NCBI RefSeq assembly: GCF_914768045.1
Contig: NZ_CAJZCD010000001.1
Coordinates: 124,001-188,000 of the forward strand
Length of the DNA: 64,000 nucleotides
Direction of reading: 5' to 3'
From: Snodgrassella communis
GTDB lineage: Bacteria > Pseudomonadota > Gammaproteobacteria > Burkholderiales > Neisseriaceae
In this document: positions 56,619 through 64,000 of the stretch, piece after piece
Layout: the number at the start of each line of letters is the position of its first letter
Numbering within the stretch: the first letter of the stretch is position 1
Made by a program: the position numbers and the translations under genes
The notes under the pieces: generated by a model
What the model saw: only the letters and a program-made list of their open reading frames with translations
What the model was told of the DNA's origin: nothing
Databases searched by the model: none

Positions 56619-56752
56619 GTCCACTATGTAATTTTAATAAATCTTTTTAAATTACAGGATAAAAGCAAATAAAAATTAACCATTTAAAATATTATTGATT
56701 AGATTTATTTGCCTAATGATGATAAAAAAGTAAAATCAGTTAAAAATAAATT

Positions 56753-57856
56753 TTATTCTTCATGCTCCGTATAATCCTCTAATACCGCATCGGTCATACG
56801 GTCTAAATGTTTAACTTTGCTCAGTGCTTTTAAATTGCGGTAGGGAATATAGCTGCAACGCTCCGATAATGGCCCGCTTTCCAGTAACGAAAATACCGGG
56901 CGGCGGATTTCTTGAAACACCTTTTCCTGCCGGCTATCTGGCGCAACAATATGTAGTTTAATATTCATATTGGGTTGTAAGGCAAGTAAATCCGCCATGC
57001 GTAAAATACCAGAATACACCGAAGTAGTATGTTCGACTTCAAACGCGCGCGTAATAGCACGCCCTTTTAACCAAATCACATCGATTTGTTCAATAGTGCT
57101 TAAAGTGGTTTCATCATAATTAAGCGGTAATTTTTCTAATAATGCTTCAGTGCCTTTTTTCCACTCTTTTAATACACGGCTACGATCCGCTTTCGGTAGC
57201 CAGATCTTCATTCCCATACAGGCACCAATCTGGGCAAGTAACGCCTGCATTTTGAACGATTCGCGCACCTCTGGGTTTTGGGTTGGCACATCATCATCGA
57301 CCAGCTCGCCATCAGTGGGCACTGATACCTTAACTACTTTATCGGTTCGGTTTACCGTATGGTTTTTTAATTTCTTTTGATCCTGCTCATTTAGGGGATA
57401 ATCAGTGGCGATGTCATGTTGCTGTAATAGACAGTGCATTAATAACTTGCCATCTTTTTCATTGATTTTATTTAAACTATTACGCAGCAATCCAGTCCAA
57501 CCCTTACTGTTTTTCTCAATGCCTTGGGTAAAAGAAAGATGTTGCCATATTTGATCAGTATAAATAGGAATGGCTTGGGTTAATGGTAACCACACCTTAA
57601 CCCGAACATGAAAGCGAATCATAAACGGATCATCCGCAGGTAAAAAAAGTGGCGTACTATCTTCATAAGGACCATCAACCACCTCAAGCAGACCACACCA
57701 GCGAGATAGTCGAGTAAGATAACAAACAAAAATATCGCCGGCTTTGATTTTTTCGGCTAATGATTTTTGCCGCACGCGGAAACCGGCTACCGTTTTATCT
57801 GAATGGGTAAAAGCTTGGTATGTTTCCGGTGAAAAGATGTTGGTATAGTAAGCCAT
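56753..57856 (-). CDS. EVE-domain protein with a PD-(D/E)XK-like nuclease region
   Basis: 367 residues. Residues about 1-150 fit an EVE/PUA-like domain (YYTNIFSPETYQAF, RVRQKSLAEKIKAGDIFVCYLTRLSRWCG), the fold that reads modified bases in DNA or RNA. A charged linker (about 160-205) leads to a C-terminal domain with IDVIWLKG (Asp259), FEVEHTT (Glu273, Glu275) and SGILRMADLL, a pattern of PD-(D/E)XK endonucleases. This combination suggests a modification-dependent restriction enzyme, but the nuclease assignment is by motif only. Not coupled to the lipid operon (173-base gap, same strand). Confidence 0.65.
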   Translation of the reverse strand: MAYYTNIFSPETYQAFTHSDKTVAGFRVRQKSLAEKIKAGDIFVCYLTRLSRWCGLLEVVDGPYEDSTPLFLPADDPFMIRFHVRVKVWLPLTQAIPIYTDQIWQHLSFTQGIEKNSKGWTGLLRNSLNKINEKDGKLLMHCLLQQHDIATDYPLNEQDQKKLKNHTVNRTDKVVKVSVPTDGELVDDDVPTQNPEVRESFKMQALLAQIGACMGMKIWLPKADRSRVLKEWKKGTEALLEKLPLNYDETTLSTIEQIDVIWLKGRAITRAFEVEHTTSVYSGILRMADLLALQPNMNIKLHIVAPDSRQEKVFQEIRRPVFSLLESGPLSERCSYIPYRNLKALSKVKHLDRMTDAVLEDYTEHEE

Positions 57857-58402
57857 AAATAGTAATCCGCTTTGAATTAACCTTATTTCTGATTGTTCCG
57901 TTTTATTTTAAATTGATGAGCTAAATTGTTGTTTAATATCCCTAGTCCAAGATGAAAACTACTCAGTCATAGCGCATTTTCCCCTTATTGAGACCCACAC
58001 CCACGCTAAAAACCGGTAAATCATTTATTGTTACAGGATTTATCTACCTCCTGAAAATAGTAGTGGAAATGATATATGGCATTAATCATAAATAATTGAT
58101 TGTATGCGTTTCCTGCATAAGCATATCTTATCTGTACTGCGGTAACACACTCCTTTTGAGCACAATTCAGGGATAACAGATATTTGGGCTTATCTGCAAG
58201 GAGATATAATATTTTTGTTTGCTATGGGTACTGTTAACAATACTTTTATTCCAAGCATAATAGGAAAAGAGTTGATTGCGCTAAAAAGATTTCTCCAGCC
58301 TTGTCATTGCAGCTACCCATTTACTCAGTCTCAAGGTTATTTATGCATTAAAGCTGTTTAGCTGCTGATTTTTAATCTAAGCCAAACAGCTTCCGGTTAA
58401 TT
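57857..58402. other. Intergenic region between the EVE-nuclease gene and fdhE
   Basis: No gene that I can support. It contains a TACCTCCTGAAAAT sequence (58045-58058) that nearly repeats one at 46587-46600. A 50-codon open stretch near 58190-58370 has no start signal. The right end carries the fdhE terminator. Confidence 0.45.
58351..58392 (-). terminator. Terminator hairpin after fdhE
   Basis: Perfect 9-bp outer stem (58351-58359 with 58384-58392) with an inner GATT/AATC stem, 11 bases after the fdhE stop on the minus strand. Confidence 0.6.
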
Positions 58403-59332
58403 TTAATGTCTGGGTACTTTACCCATGAGTAAAAACGGATTGGCACCACCGCGATGCCAACCGTCTTCGCTTAGCAGTATATCCAATGATAAAGAGGCTA
58501 AATCATCGGCAATCGGGTCGGCATACTGCTGTTTGGCCAGACGAAAGCGCTTGCGATAGGCATGGCAGCTCGGACAGCATTCAGCTTCGGCACCAGACAA
58601 GACGCCATCACTGGCCTGTTCGATGCGATGTACACCTAAATCGCGGCTGTTATCACAGAAGCTGCACCGCGCGCGTACGCTATGCCAGCGGCTGTTACAC
58701 ACACCACAGCACAGATAGCGCAGCCCTTCAAGTTCACCATGTCCGATTATCACCGCACCTACGGCATCAGTACCACAGCATGGGCAGAATCCGAGTTCAG
58801 ACAATGGTTTTACTGCTGTAGCTGCTAAATTCAGCGCAGCATGGGTATAGATAATCTGCACTACAGCGTTTACCCAAATCTGATAATCCTGCTGCGCCAC
58901 GCCGAGCTGCTGGTTTAATGCTTGCTGGCACAACTGGCTGCGTTCTTCGCTGTCAAGCTGCAATAATTCTTTCCATACCTGTGCGGCTGTTGGTGTCAAT
59001 TGCTGTTGCAGTAGAGCGTGTAAATTCGTAAACAGGCGGCCAGTTAAATCGTGATTAGCTGTTAATAAAGCCGGAGTAAGCGGAAATTCAGCCGTATCGT
59101 CTGACGGCAGCACCCATGCAGCTTGTGCACAGCGCTCCAGCAAGGTTTGCTGGGCATGACATATAGCAGCAAGAAGCTGTAAATATGGCTGCCAGTCGCT
59201 GCTGTCTTCTGCGGCCAGTTCACTCAGGCGCAATGCACGCTGGCTGAAGATATCGGTCTGAGGCTGCTGCCAGAATGGGATATGAAAAAATTCCTGTGCC
59301 TGTATGGCTTCTGGTGTTGCTTGTGTTTTCAT
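58403..59332 (-). CDS. fdhE: Formate dehydrogenase maturation protein FdhE
   Basis: 309 residues. Required for assembly of membrane-bound formate dehydrogenases; acts in the cytoplasm. Zinc/rubredoxin-like Cys pairs in CPCCGTDA, CCGVCNSRW and ARCSFC, plus CCPSCHAYR near the C-terminus, match FdhE. Its place near fdhD and the FDH structural genes supports the role. Confidence 0.93.
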   Translation of the reverse strand: MKTQATPEAIQAQEFFHIPFWQQPQTDIFSQRALRLSELAAEDSSDWQPYLQLLAAICHAQQTLLERCAQAAWVLPSDDTAEFPLTPALLTANHDLTGRLFTNLHALLQQQLTPTAAQVWKELLQLDSEERSQLCQQALNQQLGVAQQDYQIWVNAVVQIIYTHAALNLAATAVKPLSELGFCPCCGTDAVGAVIIGHGELEGLRYLCCGVCNSRWHSVRARCSFCDNSRDLGVHRIEQASDGVLSGAEAECCPSCHAYRKRFRLAKQQYADPIADDLASLSLDILLSEDGWHRGGANPFLLMGKVPRH

Positions 59333-59538
59333 GTATCTATGCTATCTGATAGTGGTTACTCATGATGATGCGATTGTGCTGATACCATTATCAATGATTA
59401 AAATAACTGAGTTTAACTAAAATTATGCATTCTGTCTGGATTTGCTGGCGGTTATTTTTGCTGTGCTGCTGCAAGAGATGACGGTGATATCTGCAGCCAA
59501 GCACTTTATACAAACGAATAAGTTAACTGCGGGCAATA

Positions 59539-59568
59539 AAAAAGGTTCAGATTTTTCTGAACCTTTTT
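59539..59568. terminator. Terminator of the gltP-like gene
   Basis: Perfect 12-bp stem (59539-59550 with 59557-59568) with A and T flanks, 16 bases after the stop on the minus strand; may act in both directions. Confidence 0.9.
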
Positions 59569-59583
59569 ATCAGCATCAATCAT

Positions 59584-60909
59584 TTATTTGATACCAAGGG
59601 ATTTCTCGTATTCTCGCGCTTTTTCATCGTCAAAATCATGTTCCCAGCGTGAGATCACCAGTGAAGCCAGTGCATTACCGATTACATTCACTACGGTACG
59701 TCCCATATCCAGAATACGGTCGATACCTAGAATAAAGCCCAAGCCTTCCAGCGGGATGGATGTGGTAGCCAATGTAGCAGACAATACCAGAAATGATACT
59801 CCGGGCACGCCGGCAATACCTTTGGATGCCACCATCAGGGTAATTACAATCATTACCTGATCTGTAACAGACAAGGGAATACCGTATAGCTGTGCCAGAA
59901 AGATAACGGCAATACTCTGATACAGGGTAGAACCATCCAGATTGAATGAGTAGCCAGTAGGAATCACAAAGCTGGTAATGGATTTCGGCGCACCATATGC
60001 TTCCATTTTCTCAATCATTTTTGGCAGTGCGGTTTCAGAACTGGAAGTTGAGAAAGCAACAATCAGCTCGTCTTTGAGAATCTTGATGATGGTAAAAATG
60101 TTGAAGCGGCAGATATAGGCCACGCCACCCAGAATCACCAGTGTAAACACCACCATCGCCAGATAAACGATGAGTATGAGTTTCATCAGCGGAATCAGTG
60201 AGCCAAAACCAAATTTGCTGATGGTTACGGTCATCAGACCAAACACCCCGATCGGCGCATAGCGCATAATCATATTGGTGATTTTAAACATCACATCGGA
60301 GATGACTTTCAGAAAATCTGAAAAGAACAGGCGCTGGTTATCAGGCAGTTTGGTTAAACCCAGACCAAAGAATACACAGAAAAAGATTACCGGCAGGATT
60401 TCACCTGAGCTGAGCGAGTCAAAGATGTTATGTGGAATCATATCCAGAATCATCACAACCAGACCATGCGGTTTCTCGGCCAGTGTCTCGCTTTTCTGTA
60501 CATACTGGGCAACGCTGCTGTGTTGCAGATTGGAAATATCAATGCCGCTACCGGGATGGAACAGGTTACCAAAGAGCAGACCCACACCTATGGCAACGGT
60601 AGTAATAATCTCAAAGTACAGAATGGTTTTACCACCCAGTCTGCCCAGACTTTTGGAATTGCCCAGCCCAGCAATCCCCAGTGTCAGGGTACTGAGGATA
60701 ATAGGCAGTACTATCATTTTAATCAGGCGGATAAAAATATCGCCCATTGGCTGTAATACATTAACTACCCATGATTGATAGGTTTTGTAGTACGGATGTG
60801 ACGGATCTGCAAAGGTATGCAGATACAATCCTACTACTACACCCATGATCAATGCAAAGAGAATTTGCCAGGCCAAATTACGGCTATATCGTTTGATTAT
60901 CGATAACAT
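59584..60909 (-). CDS. gltP: Dicarboxylate/amino acid:cation symporter (GltP-like)
   Basis: 441 residues. Proton- or sodium-coupled uptake of glutamate, aspartate or C4-dicarboxylates. The DAACS signature STSSSETALPKMIEKMEAYGAP (shortened: serine-rich STSSSET, about 287-293), PTGYSFNLDGS (about 314) and ASKGIAGVPGVSF (about 362) are all present. The N-terminal NLAWQILFAL and C-terminal EGLGFILGIDRILDMGRT are close to E. coli GltP. Lies between fdhE and fdhD, breaking up the fdh genes. Confidence 0.88.
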   Translation of the reverse strand: MLSIIKRYSRNLAWQILFALIMGVVVGLYLHTFADPSHPYYKTYQSWVVNVLQPMGDIFIRLIKMIVLPIILSTLTLGIAGLGNSKSLGRLGGKTILYFEIITTVAIGVGLLFGNLFHPGSGIDISNLQHSSVAQYVQKSETLAEKPHGLVVMILDMIPHNIFDSLSSGEILPVIFFCVFFGLGLTKLPDNQRLFFSDFLKVISDVMFKITNMIMRYAPIGVFGLMTVTISKFGFGSLIPLMKLILIVYLAMVVFTLVILGGVAYICRFNIFTIIKILKDELIVAFSTSSSETALPKMIEKMEAYGAPKSITSFVIPTGYSFNLDGSTLYQSIAVIFLAQLYGIPLSVTDQVMIVITLMVASKGIAGVPGVSFLVLSATLATTSIPLEGLGFILGIDRILDMGRTVVNVIGNALASLVISRWEHDFDDEKAREYEKSLGIK

Positions 60910-61009
60910 AGTCGTCCTTACTTTAATTGGTAATTTAGTTCTTATTCAAGCTAACAAGCAAAACAAAAACAATAGAGTATACCCTACTATTTCTTGTTTT
61001 ATATATGCG

Positions 61010-61810
61010 TTAAGGATGAAAATATTGAGGATGGGTATAAATTACTTGGCGATTATAGCGCGCAAAACCCACCAGCGTGATATTAGCCTTGTGAGCTAAA
61101 TCAATGGCATAGGTAGTAGGCGCAGATACGGCCACGATACACCCAATACCGGTTATTGCTGATTTCATTACCATTTCAAAACTAGCGCGACTGGACAATA
61201 CCACAAAACCCTGCTTCCAATCCACTTTTGTACGCAATCCCCAGCCAATAAGTTTGTCTAAAGCATTGTGCCGGCCGATGTCTTCACGTACGGTTACAAT
61301 CCTGCCAAACATGTCTGCCCACACCACACCGTGAACGGAACCGGTTTGCGCCCGCAACTGCTGACATTGGTTAAAATCAGTCAAAACTTGCCCGATTATA
61401 CTAAAATTTATATGATCTGTACGTAATACTGGTTTTAATTCTGGTTGTACTGCTGCCAGACTATCAATGCCACACAAACCGCAGCCGGTGCGCCCGCTCA
61501 TCTGGCGACGACGGCTTTTAAGACGGCTGAAAGCAGCGCTGGCCAGTTCAATCTCAACCATAATGCCATGCTGATGTTCACTGACTTCAATGGCATAAAT
61601 CTGCTCTGCATTTTCAATAATACCCTCACTCAGGCTAAAACCCAGCGCCAGTTCAGTAATATTTGCAGGGGTAGCCATGAGTACAACATGGGATATACCA
61701 TTATAAACGAGAGCTACTGGGATTTCGGCACTGATATTGTCACTGGTACTGCTGCACTGTCCGGCTTGTGCCACCCAGACTGTACGGCTTTGTGCGGGTG
61801 TATGATTCAT
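61010..61810 (-). CDS. fdhD: Formate dehydrogenase accessory sulfurtransferase FdhD
   Basis: 266 residues from ATG at 61810; an upstream in-frame TTG at 61855 would add 15 residues. Transfers sulfur from the cysteine desulfurase to the Mo-bis-MGD cofactor of FDH. The essential CxxC is in GRTGCGLCGIDSL (about residues 110-120). SVHGVVWAD, EDIGRHNALDK and SSRASFEMV are conserved in FdhD. Confidence 0.93.
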   Translation of the reverse strand: MNHTPAQSRTVWVAQAGQCSSTSDNISAEIPVALVYNGISHVVLMATPANITELALGFSLSEGIIENAEQIYAIEVSEHQHGIMVEIELASAAFSRLKSRRRQMSGRTGCGLCGIDSLAAVQPELKPVLRTDHINFSIIGQVLTDFNQCQQLRAQTGSVHGVVWADMFGRIVTVREDIGRHNALDKLIGWGLRTKVDWKQGFVVLSSRASFEMVMKSAITGIGCIVAVSAPTTYAIDLAHKANITLVGFARYNRQVIYTHPQYFHP

Positions 61811-61954
61811 GAGATTTCTTTGCCTGTATACAGGCAGTAACGGGGGGATAGACAATCCTGAACAGAAATCAGGACTAAAAGAAAGATATTAGTTTTACTG
61901 TCTGTATGGCGACAATAGCCATACAGACAGGATTACCAGATATTACCGGCAGGA

Positions 61955-62614
61955 TTACTCGTTGGTCTGTGAACCAGAATTCTGTTGAGTTCTGGCTTCT
62001 TTTTTGGCCATCATTTCCCGATACCAGCGCGGATGGTGTTTTTTCGCCCATTCCTGAGTGACTACCCCTTCTACCATAGCCGGAATGGTACCTTTAATCC
62101 ACAATGCGGCATAAACATGAATGATGATGCCAACAATCAGCAGAATAGCAGAAGCAGAATGTACCAGCAAGGCGATACGCACTACCCAGATAGGGAAATA
62201 ACCGGAGAAATATTGCCGCCATGCTATCAGGCCGCTGAGTAATAACAACGCCATGCTGATCGTCATCACCCAGAACATGATTTTCTGACCAGCATTGTAT
62301 TTGCCGGTATCGCCAATTTCTCTGCCTACCAGTATATGCCTGATGCCTAATAGCCATTTTAGGTCGTCACGTTCAAAAAAGTTAAATTTAACGTAGCGGA
62401 AAAACTGGATAAAAAAGCCTAGGAACATCACGACACCGATAAACGGGTGCAGTATACGCGCCAGTTGCGGAGAACCGAACACTTCGGTTAACCAGAAGAA
62501 AGATGGATAGAAAAATCCCAGTCCTGAAATGGCCAGCAGTACAAAACAGCCTGCCACTACCCAGTGATTAAAACGTTCGGATTTTTTATAGCGCTGAAGT
62601 AACAATTTTTTCAT
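61955..62614 (-). CDS. Formate dehydrogenase gamma subunit (cytochrome b556)
   Basis: 219 residues, four membrane helices. Diheme cytochrome b that passes electrons to the quinone pool. Heme-ligand His in RFNHWVVA (about residue 17), in a helix-2 HPFIGVVM, and in helix 4 (VHSASAILLIVGIIIHVYAAL). Matches FdnI/FdoI. Its start overlaps the beta-subunit stop by one base. Confidence 0.93.
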   Translation of the reverse strand: MKKLLLQRYKKSERFNHWVVAGCFVLLAISGLGFFYPSFFWLTEVFGSPQLARILHPFIGVVMFLGFFIQFFRYVKFNFFERDDLKWLLGIRHILVGREIGDTGKYNAGQKIMFWVMTISMALLLLSGLIAWRQYFSGYFPIWVVRIALLVHSASAILLIVGIIIHVYAALWIKGTIPAMVEGVVTQEWAKKHHPRWYREMMAKKEARTQQNSGSQTNE

Positions 62615-63528
62615 TATGCGTCCCCTTTGTCCTTAAGGATTTCACCGTCGCGATTAAGAACCTGTTCTTCGTCATCATCGGGGCGATTCGGGCCAATGGT
62701 AATGTAGTGCAGCCAGCCTGCAAAAGCAGCAGTAGCAATACCAAAAGCAGCTATTGGTTTGAGCATACTTTTCCACAGTTTGACAGTGGTGCTGATACGC
62801 GGATTATCTGGTAAGCCGTGGTATAGGCTGGGTTTGTCGGCATGATGTAATACATACATGACATGGGTTCCCCCTACCCCCTGCGGGTCGTACAGCCCTG
62901 CTTGTTCAAAGCCACGCTGTTTCAAATCCTTAATGCGTTCACCCGCCAGACTTTTCATGTCTTCCTTGCTGCCAAAGTGGATAGCACCGGTAGGACAAGT
63001 TTTCACACAGGCCGGTTCCTGCCCGACAGCGACGCGGTCGGAGCATAAGGTACATTTATAGGCACGGTTGTCTTTTTTCGAGATGCGCGGGATATTGAAC
63101 GGGCAGCCAGAAACACAGTAGCCGCAACCAATGCAATTTTCCTGATGGAAATCAACAATACCGTTTTCATATTGGATAATTGCTCCCGGTGATGGACAGG
63201 CTTTCAGACAGCCAGGATCGGCACAGTGCATACAGCCATCCTTGCGAATCAGCCACTCCAGTTTGCCGTATTCTTCGGTCTCGGAAAAGCGCATGACTGT
63301 CCAGCTATCAGCACTCAGGTCAATCGGGTTATCGTATACGCCATGATTGGTACCGACTTCGTCACGAATATCATTCCATTCAGAACACGCAGCCTGACAA
63401 GCCTTGCAGCCTATACAGGTAGAAACGTCAATCAGTTTGGCAATTTCAATCGGCTTGCGTGCCTGTGGCAGCGGCGTGAGCTGATTAGTGGCGGAACGAC
63501 GTTTGATATCTAAAGATTGTAAAGCCAT
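62614..63528 (-). CDS. Formate dehydrogenase beta subunit (Fe-S)
   Basis: 304 residues. Four 4Fe-4S clusters bound by [38 protein letters not shown] and [21 protein letters not shown] single C-terminal helix (about residues 255-275) anchors it in the membrane, as in FdnH/FdoH. Twelve bases after the alpha-subunit gene, before the gamma subunit. Confidence 0.95.
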   Translation of the reverse strand: MALQSLDIKRRSATNQLTPLPQARKPIEIAKLIDVSTCIGCKACQAACSEWNDIRDEVGTNHGVYDNPIDLSADSWTVMRFSETEEYGKLEWLIRKDGCMHCADPGCLKACPSPGAIIQYENGIVDFHQENCIGCGYCVSGCPFNIPRISKKDNRAYKCTLCSDRVAVGQEPACVKTCPTGAIHFGSKEDMKSLAGERIKDLKQRGFEQAGLYDPQGVGGTHVMYVLHHADKPSLYHGLPDNPRISTTVKLWKSMLKPIAAFGIATAAFAGWLHYITIGPNRPDDDEEQVLNRDGEILKDKGDA

Positions 63529-63540
63529 AATTTATTCCCC

Positions 63541-64000
63541 TCACGCTTTTTCGATATTACACAAAAAGGTTTTGTATTCTGGTGTCTGCGTATTGCAGTC
63601 ACCAACAAATGGTGTGAGTGTATTGATGAGAAATTGTTTTTTCTCGCCAACATTTACCCAGCCACCATGCAGGGGAATACCAATCTGATGTACTGTCTGT
63701 CCGTTGATATCCAAAGGACGCAGACGTTTAGTGACTACGGCTTTGGCTTCCACCCAGCCGCGCTTGGTACTGATTTTAACGGTATCGCCTTTGGCAATAT
63801 TTTTTTGTGCAGCCAGCTCCTCGCTGATTTCAACAAATTGTTCCGGCTGGGCAATCATCAGTAATTTCACTGATTTAGTCCAGAACTGGAAATGCTCAGT
63901 CAGGCGATAGGTGGTGCCGACGCAAGGAAATTCATTTTTGTCACCGATGCGTTCTTTAACACTGTCAAACAGACGCACTGCGGGTGTATTCAGCACTTTC
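63541..64000 (-). CDS. Formate dehydrogenase alpha subunit, C-terminal part (window edge)
   Basis: About 153 residues of the C-terminus; the gene continues beyond the window. Sequence such as IAQPEQFVEISEELA and QIGIPLHGGWVNVGEK belongs to the molybdopterin dinucleotide-binding domain of FdnG/FdoG-type proteins. The catalytic N-terminal part, with the selenocysteine or cysteine, lies outside, so that question cannot be settled here. It heads the alpha-beta-gamma operon. Confidence 0.93.
   Translation of the reverse strand, partial: KVLNTPAVRLFDSVKERIGDKNEFPCVGTTYRLTEHFQFWTKSVKLLMIAQPEQFVEISEELAAQKNIAKGDTVKISTKRGWVEAKAVVTKRLRPLDINGQTVHQIGIPLHGGWVNVGEKKQFLINTLTPFVGDCNTQTPEYKTFLCNIEKA

Noticed and set aside
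1-64000. CRISPR arrays, insertion sequences or prophage genes
   Set aside because: No repeat-spacer pattern, transposase, integrase or phage structural gene was seen by eye.

Overview
The window looks like a chromosomal segment of a betaproteobacterium, most likely a Neisseriaceae member of the Snodgrassella type. This is inferred from gene content and order (ispD-ispF-dnaQ, MacAB with a NodT-type outer-membrane lipoprotein, gluQ-cydD-cydC, tsaB-rimI-udg, lactate permease, a gltP-like symporter, an FDH-N/O type formate dehydrogenase) and from a Fur-controlled, NrrF-like small RNA candidate. No species marker such as 16S rRNA is present. Both window edges cut genes: a nuclease-domain gene at the left, and the formate dehydrogenase alpha subunit at the right.

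Layout. 0-13 kb: rpiA, ispF-ispD-dnaQ, a candidate iron-responsive sRNA, a macA-macB-outer-membrane-channel efflux operon, a CoaD-like gene, decayed gene remnants, an aldehyde dehydrogenase and small envelope proteins. 13-21.4 kb: cytochrome bd oxidase cydA-cydB-cydX with its assembly transporter cydDC and gluQ; a perfect FNR-type site lies upstream of cydA. 21.6-26 kb: tsaB-rimI-udg, a Kef/YbaL-type antiporter, and tRNA-Val and tRNA-Asp. 26-35.6 kb is accessory DNA: an AT-rich gene desert, a two-gene ABC exporter, a retron-like operon (promoter and operator, structured ncRNA with a1/a2 ends, small protein, Xre protein, reverse transcriptase), a frameshifted LysR gene, two oxidoreductases and a CHAP amidase. 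35.6-46.5 kb: pcm-surE, a polyamine-binding protein, a PiT phosphate transporter behind a PhoB-type box, lactate permease, and molybdenum cofactor genes (moaA, moaD-moaE-mobA-moeA). 46.5-58.4 kb is a second accessory block: a long RtcB homologue behind a structured leader, an eight-gene tightly coupled lipid-type biosynthetic operon, and an EVE plus PD-(D/E)XK-like nuclease candidate. 58.4-64 kb: fdhE, a gltP-like symporter, fdhD and the formate dehydrogenase gamma, beta and alpha genes.

How the parts work together. The Moco genes and the formate dehydrogenase genes form one functional theme (cofactor plus enzyme), interrupted by the 46.5-58.4 kb block. Cytochrome bd and its FNR site fit life at low oxygen, with lactate and formate as electron donors. 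The two most novel stretches are the retron-like operon at 28.9-30.9 kb and the operon at 48.5-56.6 kb. The latter combines a KAS III/OleA-like condensing enzyme, an OleD-like reductase, an F390-synthetase-like adenylating enzyme, a metallo-beta-lactamase-fold hydrolase, a PAP2 phosphatase, a hydroxylase and two desaturases. It probably makes an uncharacterised modified long-chain lipid.
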